This document shows, piece by piece, positions 11,215 through 19,783 of a DNA stretch of 64,000 nucleotides. Source of the DNA: Aliiglaciecola sp. 3_MG-2023 (GTDB lineage Bacteria > Pseudomonadota > Gammaproteobacteria > Enterobacterales > Alteromonadaceae); NCBI RefSeq assembly GCF_030548205.1, contig NZ_JAUORV010000017.1, positions 53,373-117,372 on the forward strand. The letters run 5' to 3'. A model generated the notes under the pieces. That model saw only the letters and a program-made list of their open reading frames with translations. It was not told the origin of the DNA and searched no databases. Every line of letters begins with the position of its first letter. Positions within the stretch are counted from its first letter, which is position 1. A program made the position numbers and the translations under genes.

Positions 11215-12606
11215 ATGAATCAAGAAAATCATGTTATGGTCACCGGCGATTATAAGGTTGCAGATATTAACTTAGCAGATTGGGGGCGCAAAGAACTCAC
11301 CATTGCTGAAAGCGAAATGCCCGCATTGATGAAGATCCGCGAAAAGTATCGAAGCTCTCAACCGTTAAAAGGAGCCAATATTCTTGGCTGTATCCACATG
11401 ACGATTCAAACCGGTGTGCTGATTGAAACCTTGGTCGATTTAGGCGCGAATGTCCGCTGGTCATCTTGCAATATTTTTTCCACTCAAGATCAAGCCGCTG
11501 CCGCAATTGTTGCTGCAGGTGTGCCAGTCTATGCTTGGAAAGGTGAAACCGAAGAAGAGTACGAATGGTGTCTAGAGCAAACTATCTTAAAAGATGGAGA
11601 ACCATGGGATGCGAATATGGTTTTGGATGATGGTGGGGATTTAACTCAAATGCTCCATGACAAGTACCCTGAAGTGTTAAACAAGGTCCATGGCATCACT
11701 GAAGAAACCACCACTGGCGTTCACCGCTTATTAGAAATGTTAGAAGCAGGTAGCTTAAAAGTCCCAGCAATCAATGTTAATGATTCTGTCACTAAATCTA
11801 AGAATGACAATAAATACGGTTGTCGGCATAGTCTCAATGATGCCATAAAACGCGCAATAGACCATTTAATGGCAGGTAAGAAGGCCCTTGTAATTGGCTA
11901 TGGTGATGTCGGTAAGGGTTCAGCACAATCACTTCGACAAGAAGGAATGATAGTGCGGATCTCGGAAATTGATCCGATTTGCGCCATGCAAGCGTGTATG
12001 GATGGTTTTGAGCTTGTATCCCCTTATGTTGACGGCAACAATAGCGGCAAGATTGAAGATGTTAATTCTTCCTTACTCAGTAACATCGATTTAGTGGTAA
12101 CCACCACAGGTAATGTAAACGTATGTGATGCAAATATTCTCCGGTCTCTTAAGTGCGGCGCAGTGGTGTGTAATATTGGTCATTTTGATAATGAAATAGA
12201 TACTGCTTTCATGCGTAAAAATTGGCGTTGGGATGAGATCAAACCCCAAGTTCATAAAGTCTATAGAAGCGAGGATGAACAAGATCATCTCATTTTATTA
12301 TCTGAAGGCCGATTAGTTAATTTAGGTAATGCTACCGGGCACCCTTCTCGTATAATGGACGGCTCATTTGCGAACCAAGTGCTAGCCCAAATTCTATTGT
12401 TTGAGCAAGGATACGCAGACCTGGATGATACACAAAAAGCTCAATTATTGCGGGTAGAAGTACTGCCCAAACATTTAGATGAAGAAGTCGCTAGATATAT
12501 GGTGGAAGGTTTTGGTGGAGTAATCACTAAATTAACCGAGCAGCAAGCAGATTATATTAACGTGCCCATCGAAGGGCCTTTTAAAACCGACGCTTATCGC
12601 TATTAA
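11215..12606 (+). CDS. ahcY: Adenosylhomocysteinase (SAH hydrolase)
   Basis: Reversibly splits SAH to adenosine and homocysteine with bound NAD. 463 residues. Recognisable segments: substrate-binding [16 protein letters not shown] with the catalytic Lys/Asp pair, the NAD Rossmann motif [12 protein letters not shown] near residue 225, GHFDNEID, and the C-terminal KTDAYRY whose Lys and Tyr reach the neighbouring subunit's NAD. GGAAG precedes the ATG. The 150-base leader has two short AT-rich inverted repeats but no match to the SAH riboswitch core. Having both this enzyme and MtnN gives two SAH routes in one organism. Confidence 0.96.
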   Translation: MNQENHVMVTGDYKVADINLADWGRKELTIAESEMPALMKIREKYRSSQPLKGANILGCIHMTIQTGVLIETLVDLGANVRWSSCNIFSTQDQAAAAIVAAGVPVYAWKGETEEEYEWCLEQTILKDGEPWDANMVLDDGGDLTQMLHDKYPEVLNKVHGITEETTTGVHRLLEMLEAGSLKVPAINVNDSVTKSKNDNKYGCRHSLNDAIKRAIDHLMAGKKALVIGYGDVGKGSAQSLRQEGMIVRISEIDPICAMQACMDGFELVSPYVDGNNSGKIEDVNSSLLSNIDLVVTTTGNVNVCDANILRSLKCGAVVCNIGHFDNEIDTAFMRKNWRWDEIKPQVHKVYRSEDEQDHLILLSEGRLVNLGNATGHPSRIMDGSFANQVLAQILLFEQGYADLDDTQKAQLLRVEVLPKHLDEEVARYMVEGFGGVITKLTEQQADYINVPIEGPFKTDAYRY

Positions 12607-12644
12607 CTCCAGTTTCGAACTTCTATCTTCAAAGCCCAGTACTT

Positions 12645-12680
12645 ACTGACTGTTATTTGCAACACTGAATAACAGTCAGT
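12645..12680. repeat. 13-bp perfect inverted repeat behind ahcY
   Basis: ACTGACTGTTATT (12645-12657) and AATAACAGTCAGT (12668-12680) form a perfect 13-bp stem with a 10-base loop. It lies 38 bases after the ahcY stop. There is no U-tract, so it may be a factor-dependent terminator, a 3' stabilising hairpin or an operator for the next gene. Confidence 0.6.
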
Positions 12681-12790
12681 CAGCGGTCAACTTTGGTCTA
12701 ATCTCTCCTATATGCTATTTGAAAATTCTGGTTAAGTGCTATTATTAATATACTGAAATCTGAAACTTAACACTTAAACACCAAAGAGAA

Positions 12791-13231
12791 ATGATGTCGG
12801 TATACTCAGGAAGAGATAGATATGCGAGTTATAGTTTATCCTATAGCAATAGGATATTAACTGGCGTGGTAACGGGCTCAATCGGAATTCAATTAGCCAC
12901 CCAATACGACCGCGATCTAACCCAAATTCTACACTCCATAGCAGATAAGTATTTCGCATACGTAGGTGACTTTTCAGCGTGTCAAGCCTATACCGATGAT
13001 GCGACTGGTGTCGTCCACCTGACTCATCAGAAGACAGAAAAAGCAGGTTGCGTAGTAGATGCTTATTGCATGGGCACAGCTTTGTCGAGGGAACAAATGA
13101 GACGCATACGAAGCGACGCAAAAAACCCAGCGTCTCTAGACGAAAGAATTTTCGACGATTATCAGCAGTGTGTTAGTTTCGTTCAATCAGTTTTGGCACA
13201 ATTTGAGTCTAGCAGTGAAGCCAGTAAGTAA
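12791..13231 (+). CDS. Hypothetical protein, possible STAS/SpoIIAA-like fold
   Basis: A 146-residue soluble protein with no signal peptide or membrane segment. The pattern of short strands and helices (SNRILTGVVTGSIG, YFAYVGDFSACQAY, GCVVDAYCMG) is reminiscent of SpoIIAA/STAS-like domains. This is a guess from pattern, not a recognised family. It starts at tandem ATGs. It overlaps the next gene in another frame, and both continue the same transcript, so the two products probably act together. Confidence 0.55.
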   Translation: MMSVYSGRDRYASYSLSYSNRILTGVVTGSIGIQLATQYDRDLTQILHSIADKYFAYVGDFSACQAYTDDATGVVHLTHQKTEKAGCVVDAYCMGTALSREQMRRIRSDAKNPASLDERIFDDYQQCVSFVQSVLAQFESSSEASK

Positions 13232-13793
13232 TCGGGACATTCAATATTGCTCATTGAACCCCTCCCACTTCCAGCGAGTGCTTGCATTGGGAAATGATGT
13301 TCATGGAGATAATTACCTTAATGAGAGGGAATTGGAACGCCTCTTCACTCAATCCTTTCAAAATAATATCAATGCCAGCTTTGTGTCTCTAAAAGGAGAC
13401 AAACTCATTGGCTTTAGACTAACAATTGCTGCAAATAATTGGCATCCCGATAAATGGTGTACTCCGCAACACTGGAATATTGCTACTAAGCAAGTTTGTT
13501 ATTTTAAGTGCAATACCGTAGATAGCAGCTACCGTGGAGCAGGTATTGGTTCAAAATTACTTTCTTTATCCATTGAAAAAGCTCGTGAACAAGGTGCTCT
13601 GGCCGGTCTGGCACATATTTGGCTAGCAAGCCCAGGGAATAGCGCATTTAGGTATTTTTCTAAATGTGGTGGAAAGCTAATCAAGCGGCATCCGGGAAAA
13701 TGGCATTCTAGTTATATTGAAGATGGTTATATTTGTCCGGTTTGCAAACAAAATTGTGAATGTGTCGCAGCTGAAATGCTTTTAACGTTCTAG
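13215..13793 (+). CDS. GNAT N-acetyltransferase with Cys-rich tail
   Basis: GNAT fold. The acetyl-CoA-binding motif A is readable as VDSSYRGAGIGSKLLSLSIEKA (R/Q-x-x-G-x-G/A type), followed by an NxxAxRYFxKxGG motif typical of the fold's helix 4. The last 20 residues carry CPVCKQNCEC, four closely spaced cysteines that look like a small metal site. The reading frame is open from 13170. The GTG at 13215 gives about 192 residues and overlaps the preceding gene by 17 bases, but the exact start is unclear. The substrate is unknown. Confidence 0.75.
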   Translation: MKPVSNRDIQYCSLNPSHFQRVLALGNDVHGDNYLNERELERLFTQSFQNNINASFVSLKGDKLIGFRLTIAANNWHPDKWCTPQHWNIATKQVCYFKCNTVDSSYRGAGIGSKLLSLSIEKAREQGALAGLAHIWLASPGNSAFRYFSKCGGKLIKRHPGKWHSSYIEDGYICPVCKQNCECVAAEMLLTF

Positions 13794-13923
13794 CACTTTT
13801 ATTTTTGAGTTTACTAACAGGTCTTTATCTGACCTAAGCATTGATCTAAATGTTCGTGTTCCCCTTAGTAGTATGTAACTCAATTTCTGTAAACGACAGA
13901 TAACAATAAGTATTTAATTGAAT

Positions 13924-15255
13924 ATGTATGATCCCATCGTTGAACCCTATCCAAAATCTTATCAACAGTACCCAGATTCATATTGGGCAAACAGTATCGA
14001 AAAATTTCCAGAAACTACATCTTTAGTCAATGATATACAGGCTGACATTGCAGTTATTGGTGCTGGATACACCGGCCTTTCCTGTGCTTATCACTTAGCC
14101 AAAAATTATGGGAAATCAGTGGTAGTCATTGACGCAAATGATCCTGGCTGGGGATGCAGTGGCCGCAATGCGGGGTTTGTGTTACCCGGCACAGGAAGGT
14201 TATCTCTATTCGATATGGAAGAAAAATGGGGTGAATCAACAGCTCAAGGTGTCTTCCAAGAATATATGAAATCTATTGATACGGTTAATGACCTTATTGA
14301 ACAGGGAAATATTGACTGTGACAAAACCCCAGGCGGTTATCTCAAGCTCGCCCATAAAAGAGCTAAAGTCGAATTATTAAGGAAACAAGCAGATAAATTA
14401 CAACAACGCTATGGTGAGTCGGTTAAGTTTATTTGTAGCCAAGATGTTAGCAACTCATTCTTGAGAAGTGCCAACATGTATGGTGGCATCTACTTCGACC
14501 AAAGTTTTGCGGTTAACCCAATGAAGTTGGTCTTAGGCTATTACGAAATGGCGAGCCAGGCTGGCGTCAAAGTGTTTTCAAATTCCCCAGTAAAAAGATG
14601 GCAGCAGAAATCTAACCATCACTGTCTATATACTCAAAATGGCCGAGTAACTGCTGACAAGGTGGTTATCGCCACTAATGGCTATACAGGCACCAATATG
14701 CATAAACTGGTCAATCAACGCCATTTCCCTGTCCTTTCAAGCATTATTGTCACTCGCCCGCTAACCGACAGTGAACTTCGCAGTATTGGCCTAAAATCTG
14801 GCTTGATGGCAATGGATACTCGAAGAATGAAATACTACTATCGACTGTTACCCGACAATAGAATTCTGTTTGGTGGCCGAGGGGCAATTCAAGGTAAGAA
14901 TGCGAATAACGCTAGCTTTAAGATGCGCCTGTTGGCAGGGCTCAAAGACACCTTCCCGGAGCTAAATGCTATTGAGGTTGAACACTTTTGGAGTGGCTGG
15001 ATAAGTGCCACCTACGATAATTACCCTAGAATAAATCACAGTGACGATAAAGGTGTTTACTATTCAATGGGCTACTGCGGCTCTGGACTGGCTTTTTCTA
15101 CATTGGCAGGCAAACGGTTAGCCCAAAGTATTTGTGAACCGGAGAGTCTACCAGATTTGCCTTTTTGGCAGAGTCAACTTCCAAGGTTTCCATTGGCACG
15201 ATTTCGTCGGCTTGGTTTAGGCGCTTATTATGCTTTAGCTTCACTTCGAGATTAA
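13924..15255 (+). CDS. FAD-dependent amine/amino-acid oxidase (PuuB-like, DAO family)
   Basis: A flavoprotein of about 443 residues in the D-amino-acid-oxidase family, closest in layout to gamma-glutamylputrescine oxidase. N-terminal SYWANS..., FAD motif VIGAGYTGLSCAYHLAK near residue 45, GCSGRNAGFV (second flavin contact), and a C-terminal GYCGSGLAFSTLAGKRLA. It would oxidise a secondary amine and release H2O2. No puuA/C/D neighbours are present, so the substrate is open. The ATG at 13924 is used; a TTG two codons earlier is possible. Neither has a strong ribosome-binding site. Confidence 0.8.
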   Translation: MYDPIVEPYPKSYQQYPDSYWANSIEKFPETTSLVNDIQADIAVIGAGYTGLSCAYHLAKNYGKSVVVIDANDPGWGCSGRNAGFVLPGTGRLSLFDMEEKWGESTAQGVFQEYMKSIDTVNDLIEQGNIDCDKTPGGYLKLAHKRAKVELLRKQADKLQQRYGESVKFICSQDVSNSFLRSANMYGGIYFDQSFAVNPMKLVLGYYEMASQAGVKVFSNSPVKRWQQKSNHHCLYTQNGRVTADKVVIATNGYTGTNMHKLVNQRHFPVLSSIIVTRPLTDSELRSIGLKSGLMAMDTRRMKYYYRLLPDNRILFGGRGAIQGKNANNASFKMRLLAGLKDTFPELNAIEVEHFWSGWISATYDNYPRINHSDDKGVYYSMGYCGSGLAFSTLAGKRLAQSICEPESLPDLPFWQSQLPRFPLARFRRLGLGAYYALASLRD

Positions 15256-15266
15256 AACAACTAAGC

Positions 15267-15306
15267 ACTCACCAGTAACCAGAAGGCATTCAAGTTACTG
15301 GTGAGT
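15267..15306. terminator. Hairpin between convergent oxidase and tyrS genes
   Basis: ACTCACCAGTAAC (15267-15279) pairs perfectly with GTTACTGGTGAGT (15294-15306), 13 bp, loop of 14. It lies between two convergent stops and probably acts as a shared terminator. Neither flank has a proper U-tract, which lowers confidence. Confidence 0.5.
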
Positions 15307-15347
15307 CGACAATGGCTCGTTGAAACTAGGCTTGAACCCGCTAATTT

Positions 15348-16547
15348 TTAAGCCAGTTTAACCTTAGCGAATTTGCGTTTACCCACCTGATACACGCCTT
15401 CGCTGTTGCGCGCAATTAATTGGCGAGTGTCGTCAACTTTATTACCATCAATTTTAACTGCGCCTTGTTTTATCATGCGCATGGCCTCCGACGTTGAACC
15501 AACTAAATTAGCTTCTTTTAGTAGATTGGCAATAGGCATTCCATCCCCCTCTGCGGCCACTTCAACTTCAGGAATATCATCTGGAATTGCATTTTTTTGG
15601 AAACGCTGAATAAAATCTTGATGGGCCCCCTCTGCAGCTTCCTGTGAATGGAATCGGGCTATAATCTCTTTCGCTAATTCAATTTTTATATCTCTTGGAT
15701 TAGCTCCGTTATTAACCGATTCTTTGAGTTGTGCAATGTCCGTAAGCGGTCTAAAACTTAGCAAATCGAAATAACGCCACATAAGTTCGTCGGAAATAGA
15801 CATAATCTTGCCAAACATATCGTTAGGCGCATCCGTAATTCCGATGTAGTTACCCAGTGACTTAGACATTTTTTGCACGCCATCCAAACCTTCAAGTAAC
15901 GGCATCATCAGCACTGTCTGTTGAGATTGACCTTCGGCTTTTTGCAGCTCCCGCCCCATTAACAAATTAAAGCGTTGGTCGGTACCACCAAGTTCCACGT
16001 CAGACTGCAATGCCACTGAATCCCAACCTTGTACTAACGGGTATAGAAATTCATGAATCGCGATGGCTTGACCATTGTTATAACGCTTTTTGAAATCATC
16101 TCTTTCCAACATTCGCGCAACAGTTTGTCTTGCGGCCAACTTAATCAGACCAGCGGCTCCCAAATTATCCATCCACTCGGAATTAAATCGTACAGTGGTT
16201 TTTTCAGGATCGAGAATTTTAAACACCTGCTCTTTATAGGTTTCTGCGTTGGCAATAATATCTTCTCGACTCAACGGCTTTCTGGTTACATTTTTACCTG
16301 TTGGGTCACCTATCATTCCGGTAAAATCACCGATCAAGAATATTATTTCATGGCCTAGCTCTTGAAATGTCCGCAGTTTATTGATTAAAACGGTGTGACC
16401 TAAGTGCAAATCTGGTGCTGTAGGATCAAAGCCAGCTTTAATTTTTAGAGGTTTACCCTCTTTTAACTTGGCAATGAGTTCTTCTTCGATCAAAATTTCG
16501 TCCGCTCCGCGCTTAATCTCACGAATTGCGTCCTGCCAATTTGTCAT
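15348..16547 (-). CDS. tyrS: Tyrosyl-tRNA synthetase
   Basis: Charges tRNA-Tyr. Class I aminoacyl-tRNA synthetase of 399 residues (the shorter TyrS/TyrZ-type length). HIGH-type motif HLGH at residues 48-51, KMSKS intact near residue 230 ([13 protein letters not shown]), and a C-terminal S4 RNA-binding domain (about residues 335-399). It is divergent from the peptidoglycan endopeptidase gene, an arrangement frequent in gammaproteobacteria. No T-box is expected or seen. Confidence 0.97.
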   Translation of the reverse strand: MTNWQDAIREIKRGADEILIEEELIAKLKEGKPLKIKAGFDPTAPDLHLGHTVLINKLRTFQELGHEIIFLIGDFTGMIGDPTGKNVTRKPLSREDIIANAETYKEQVFKILDPEKTTVRFNSEWMDNLGAAGLIKLAARQTVARMLERDDFKKRYNNGQAIAIHEFLYPLVQGWDSVALQSDVELGGTDQRFNLLMGRELQKAEGQSQQTVLMMPLLEGLDGVQKMSKSLGNYIGITDAPNDMFGKIMSISDELMWRYFDLLSFRPLTDIAQLKESVNNGANPRDIKIELAKEIIARFHSQEAAEGAHQDFIQRFQKNAIPDDIPEVEVAAEGDGMPIANLLKEANLVGSTSEAMRMIKQGAVKIDGNKVDDTRQLIARNSEGVYQVGKRKFAKVKLA

Positions 16548-16759
16548 TTTGCTACCTCAATTTTCACACATTAGTTTTTATCAGCCGCGCATTTTACCCA
16601 TGCAGAGTCGATAGTGAAAGGAATTCTGTATATTTTTGTATAATCATGTATCCTGTAACATGCTCATATAACTGGTTATTTTTTGACCTCAAACTAGAAA
16701 AGTAACTAAAATCGTTATATTCTCAATTTAGCCGACTAATTTCAGAGATATTCGTTACA

Positions 16760-18055
16760 GTGGTACAAAGAACTTTAAAACGCCTACCCACCAAACACAA
16801 AGCCTTATTATCTGGCTTTGCGTTATTTTTCTTACTCTTGTTGTTCATTCCGACTGAATCCGCAAAAGCATCCAAAAACAGTCAAATATTGGAAGTTGGC
16901 AAACGTTATGACGTGCCGCTCACTATTGATACCCCAGAAAAATTGGCAGATGCGTTAGATGACGAACCTCTACAGTGGCAAACATTTAAAATCAAAAAAG
17001 GCGATACCTTAGCTAATATATTTAAACGTGCTAATCTCACTCCGCAAGAAACCTATTATGTCAGTAATGCCGGAAAAGATGCCAAAAGACTACTCAAAAT
17101 GCGTCCGGGTCAAAGTTTGCAATTATTGATTGATGACCAAGGAAAGCTTGAATCTTTAGGTTACGAGCTGTCTTCTACACAAACCTTATATATCAAACGA
17201 CAAGAAGCCAATAGCTTTGCCAGTAGCATTGATACTAAGCAAGTAGATACCCGATTAAACTACGCTCAAGGTGAAATAAAAAACAACTTTTGGAACGCTG
17301 CAGTTAAAGCAAATTTGTCAGAAAAACATATCATGAGCTTGGCAGGTATTTTTGGTTGGGACATCGACTTCGCATTAGGATTGCGTGAAGGCGACACATT
17401 TAATGTCGTTTTCGAAGAACATTTTATCGATGGTGAGTATGTAGAAAGCGGCAAAATAGTGGCTGCAGAGTTTATTAATCAAGGTGAAGCATTTACCGCA
17501 ATCTTATATGACGATGGTAACTATTACACGCCTGAAGGAAGAAGTATGCGCAAGAGCTTTTTGCGTGCTCCCGTTAATTTTAAATATATTAGTTCAAGCT
17601 TTAAGAAAAGACGCTTCCACCCTGTTCAAAAGCGCTGGAAGGCTCACAGAGGCGTAGATTATGCCGCCAATAAAGGGACCCCAGTGATTGCAGCGGGTGA
17701 CGGTAAAGTTATTCGTTCAACTTATGACAAATACAATGGCAACCATGTGTTTATTCAACACGGGGAAAAGTATGTGACCAAATACCTACACTTTACTAAA
17801 CGCGCAGTGAAGAAAGGTCAAACGGTGAAGCAAGGACAGGTAATTGGTTACGTCGGTTCTACTGGGTTAGCCTCAGGTCCGCATTTACATTATGAATTTT
17901 TGGTGGACGGGGTGCATCGCAACCCGCGCACCGTGACATTGCCAAAAGCACAACCCATTGCAAAATCTGAAGCGGCGCAATTTGCAAAAATTGCTGAAAA
18001 ACGTGTTAGTCAACTTAACAACACAAAACGAATTATGCTTGCAATGAACCGTTAG
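16760..18055 (+). CDS. M23 murein DD-endopeptidase (MepM/OapA type)
   Basis: Envelope zinc peptidase of 431 residues that would cut peptide cross-links during cell-wall growth. N-terminal signal anchor (ALLSGFALFFLLLLFIP, residues 14-30). OapA/LysM-like domain near residues 75-130 (KIKKGDTLANIFKRANLTP, LKMRPGQSLQLLID). Catalytic M23 domain near residues 285-385 with HRGVDYAA, carrying the first zinc His and Asp, and HLHYEF, carrying the catalytic and zinc His. Start is a GTG at 16760. It is followed 17 bases later by anmK, linking murein cutting with murein recycling. Confidence 0.88.
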   Translation: MVQRTLKRLPTKHKALLSGFALFFLLLLFIPTESAKASKNSQILEVGKRYDVPLTIDTPEKLADALDDEPLQWQTFKIKKGDTLANIFKRANLTPQETYYVSNAGKDAKRLLKMRPGQSLQLLIDDQGKLESLGYELSSTQTLYIKRQEANSFASSIDTKQVDTRLNYAQGEIKNNFWNAAVKANLSEKHIMSLAGIFGWDIDFALGLREGDTFNVVFEEHFIDGEYVESGKIVAAEFINQGEAFTAILYDDGNYYTPEGRSMRKSFLRAPVNFKYISSSFKKRRFHPVQKRWKAHRGVDYAANKGTPVIAAGDGKVIRSTYDKYNGNHVFIQHGEKYVTKYLHFTKRAVKKGQTVKQGQVIGYVGSTGLASGPHLHYEFLVDGVHRNPRTVTLPKAQPIAKSEAAQFAKIAEKRVSQLNNTKRIMLAMNR

Positions 18056-18072
18056 TTAGCATTAGGAGCACT

Positions 18073-19185
18073 ATGTCAAACCTGTATGTAGGCTTGATGT
18101 CTGGCACCAGTATGGATGGTGTTGATGTAGCACTAGTAGATTTTTCCAAAATTAAACCCACTATCATAGATTGTCAAACCTATGACTATCCCCCTGAGCT
18201 GGCGCGCACATTGAACTCATTATGCGCCAATTCTGACAACGAAGTCGTGACCATGGGGCATGCGGACCGAGAAGTTGCCAGAGTCTTCGCCAGCGCTGTA
18301 AACGATATTTTGTTGAAAAACGAAATCTCTGCATCCAAAATCGCCGCGATTGGATCCCACGGGCAAACAATTCGTCATCACCCAACGGGTGACGACGGTT
18401 TTACTTTACAAATTGGCGATCCCAATAGCATAGCCATTTTGACAGGTATTGATGTCATCGCCGACTTTAGACGCAAAGACATCGCATTGGGAGGGCAAGG
18501 TGCGCCATTAACACCCGCATTTCATCAAGCCGTATTTCGTCACTCTCACCATTCTAGAGTTATTTTAAATATTGGCGGGATTGCTAACATTACGTATATT
18601 CCAAGTGATGCCAAACAGTCAGTGTTAGGTTTTGATACTGGTCCTGGCAATACCTTGATGGACGCTTGGTGCCAAAAGCACCTTAATAAGGCTTATGATG
18701 CAAACGGTGCTTGGGCTGCCCAAGGAAGTCATGATTCACAGCTATTACAGCAACTACTCAAAGAGCCTTTTTTCGGTCTTCCAGCCCCGAAGAGCACAGG
18801 TAGAGAATTATTTCATCTACAATGGTTAGAGAAACATCTGATTGATTTCCCAAATGAGGTTTCCAAAGAAAGCGTGCAAGCCACCCTTTCAATGTTAACA
18901 GCCTGTTCCATCGCACAACAAATTAACCAACTTGATGGTGTGGAAGAAGTCTTTGTATGTGGTGGTGGGGCAAAGAATGATTTCTTGATGGAATGCTTGG
19001 AGAACGAACTTGTAGAGTGCGACTTACACACAACAGATATGTTGGGCATTTCCCCAGATAGTGTAGAGGCGGTGGCATTTGCTTGGCTTGCATATGCCTT
19101 CAATCAAGATATGCCAGGAAACTTACCGTCGGTTACTGGTGCCAGCCGTCCTGCGGTGCTAGGGGGCTATTTTCCTGCCGGTTAA
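18073..19185 (+). CDS. anmK: Anhydro-N-acetylmuramic acid kinase
   Basis: Cleaves and phosphorylates 1,6-anhydro-MurNAc to MurNAc-6-P in cell-wall recycling. 370 residues. N-terminal GLMSGTSMDGVD, GSHGQT near residue 97, FDTGPGN phosphate loop near residue 190, and VCGGGAKN near residue 300 are family hallmarks. TTAGGAG precedes the ATG. In an operon behind the endopeptidase. Confidence 0.96.
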   Translation: MSNLYVGLMSGTSMDGVDVALVDFSKIKPTIIDCQTYDYPPELARTLNSLCANSDNEVVTMGHADREVARVFASAVNDILLKNEISASKIAAIGSHGQTIRHHPTGDDGFTLQIGDPNSIAILTGIDVIADFRRKDIALGGQGAPLTPAFHQAVFRHSHHSRVILNIGGIANITYIPSDAKQSVLGFDTGPGNTLMDAWCQKHLNKAYDANGAWAAQGSHDSQLLQQLLKEPFFGLPAPKSTGRELFHLQWLEKHLIDFPNEVSKESVQATLSMLTACSIAQQINQLDGVEEVFVCGGGAKNDFLMECLENELVECDLHTTDMLGISPDSVEAVAFAWLAYAFNQDMPGNLPSVTGASRPAVLGGYFPAG

Positions 19186-19230
19186 ACGTTTTTGTGGCGC
19201 AACAATACTCAATAAGATTGAAAATATAAC

Positions 19231-19716
19231 GTGAAAAATTTAAAACGAGTTTTAGATAAAATAGACTTAGAGATCTTAGCCGTCATGTTTGCTGACCCCA
19301 GTTTAAGTAATAAAGATATTGCCATGAAAGTTAAGTTAGCTCCCTCTTCAAGCTTGGAAAGGATTAAAAAACTACAGTCAGATGGCATCATCGAAACACT
19401 GAATATGCAGGTAAACTTACAAGCCCTTGGCGGTCATATTCAAGCGATGATATCAGTGCGTTTAAAAGACCATAATCGCGCAACGGTAGATAACTTCCAA
19501 AAATCGCTGTTACCCATGAATGAAGTATTAAGTGTATTTCATATGGGAGGGGAGAATGACTTTTTTGTACACGTCACTGTTGTCGATTCCATTCACCTAA
19601 GAGACTTCGTATTTAATGCCATTACCGCAAGACAAGAAGTCAACCATGTGGAAACGGCCTTAGTTTATGATCATCAAATCAGTCATACTCTGCCTAACGT
19701 CAATCACCAGAGATAA
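19231..19716 (+). CDS. Lrp/AsnC family transcriptional regulator
   Basis: A 161-residue regulator: N-terminal winged HTH (DKIDLEILAVMFADPSLSNKDIAMKV, then SSLERIKKLQSDGII) and a C-terminal RAM/AsnC ligand-binding domain (about residues 65-150). Such proteins usually sense an amino acid. It starts at GTG 19231. It is convergent with the PLP enzyme gene, whose product acts on an amino acid. I infer that this gene could regulate the PLP enzyme and the hydroxyacid dehydrogenase, but nothing proves it. Confidence 0.88.
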   Translation: MKNLKRVLDKIDLEILAVMFADPSLSNKDIAMKVKLAPSSSLERIKKLQSDGIIETLNMQVNLQALGGHIQAMISVRLKDHNRATVDNFQKSLLPMNEVLSVFHMGGENDFFVHVTVVDSIHLRDFVFNAITARQEVNHVETALVYDHQISHTLPNVNHQR

Positions 19717-19783
19717 CACAATTCGCCAACTTAACCATTGGTTATCCTATCCGACCATTCGTCATCTGCACCACTTGGTGTTA

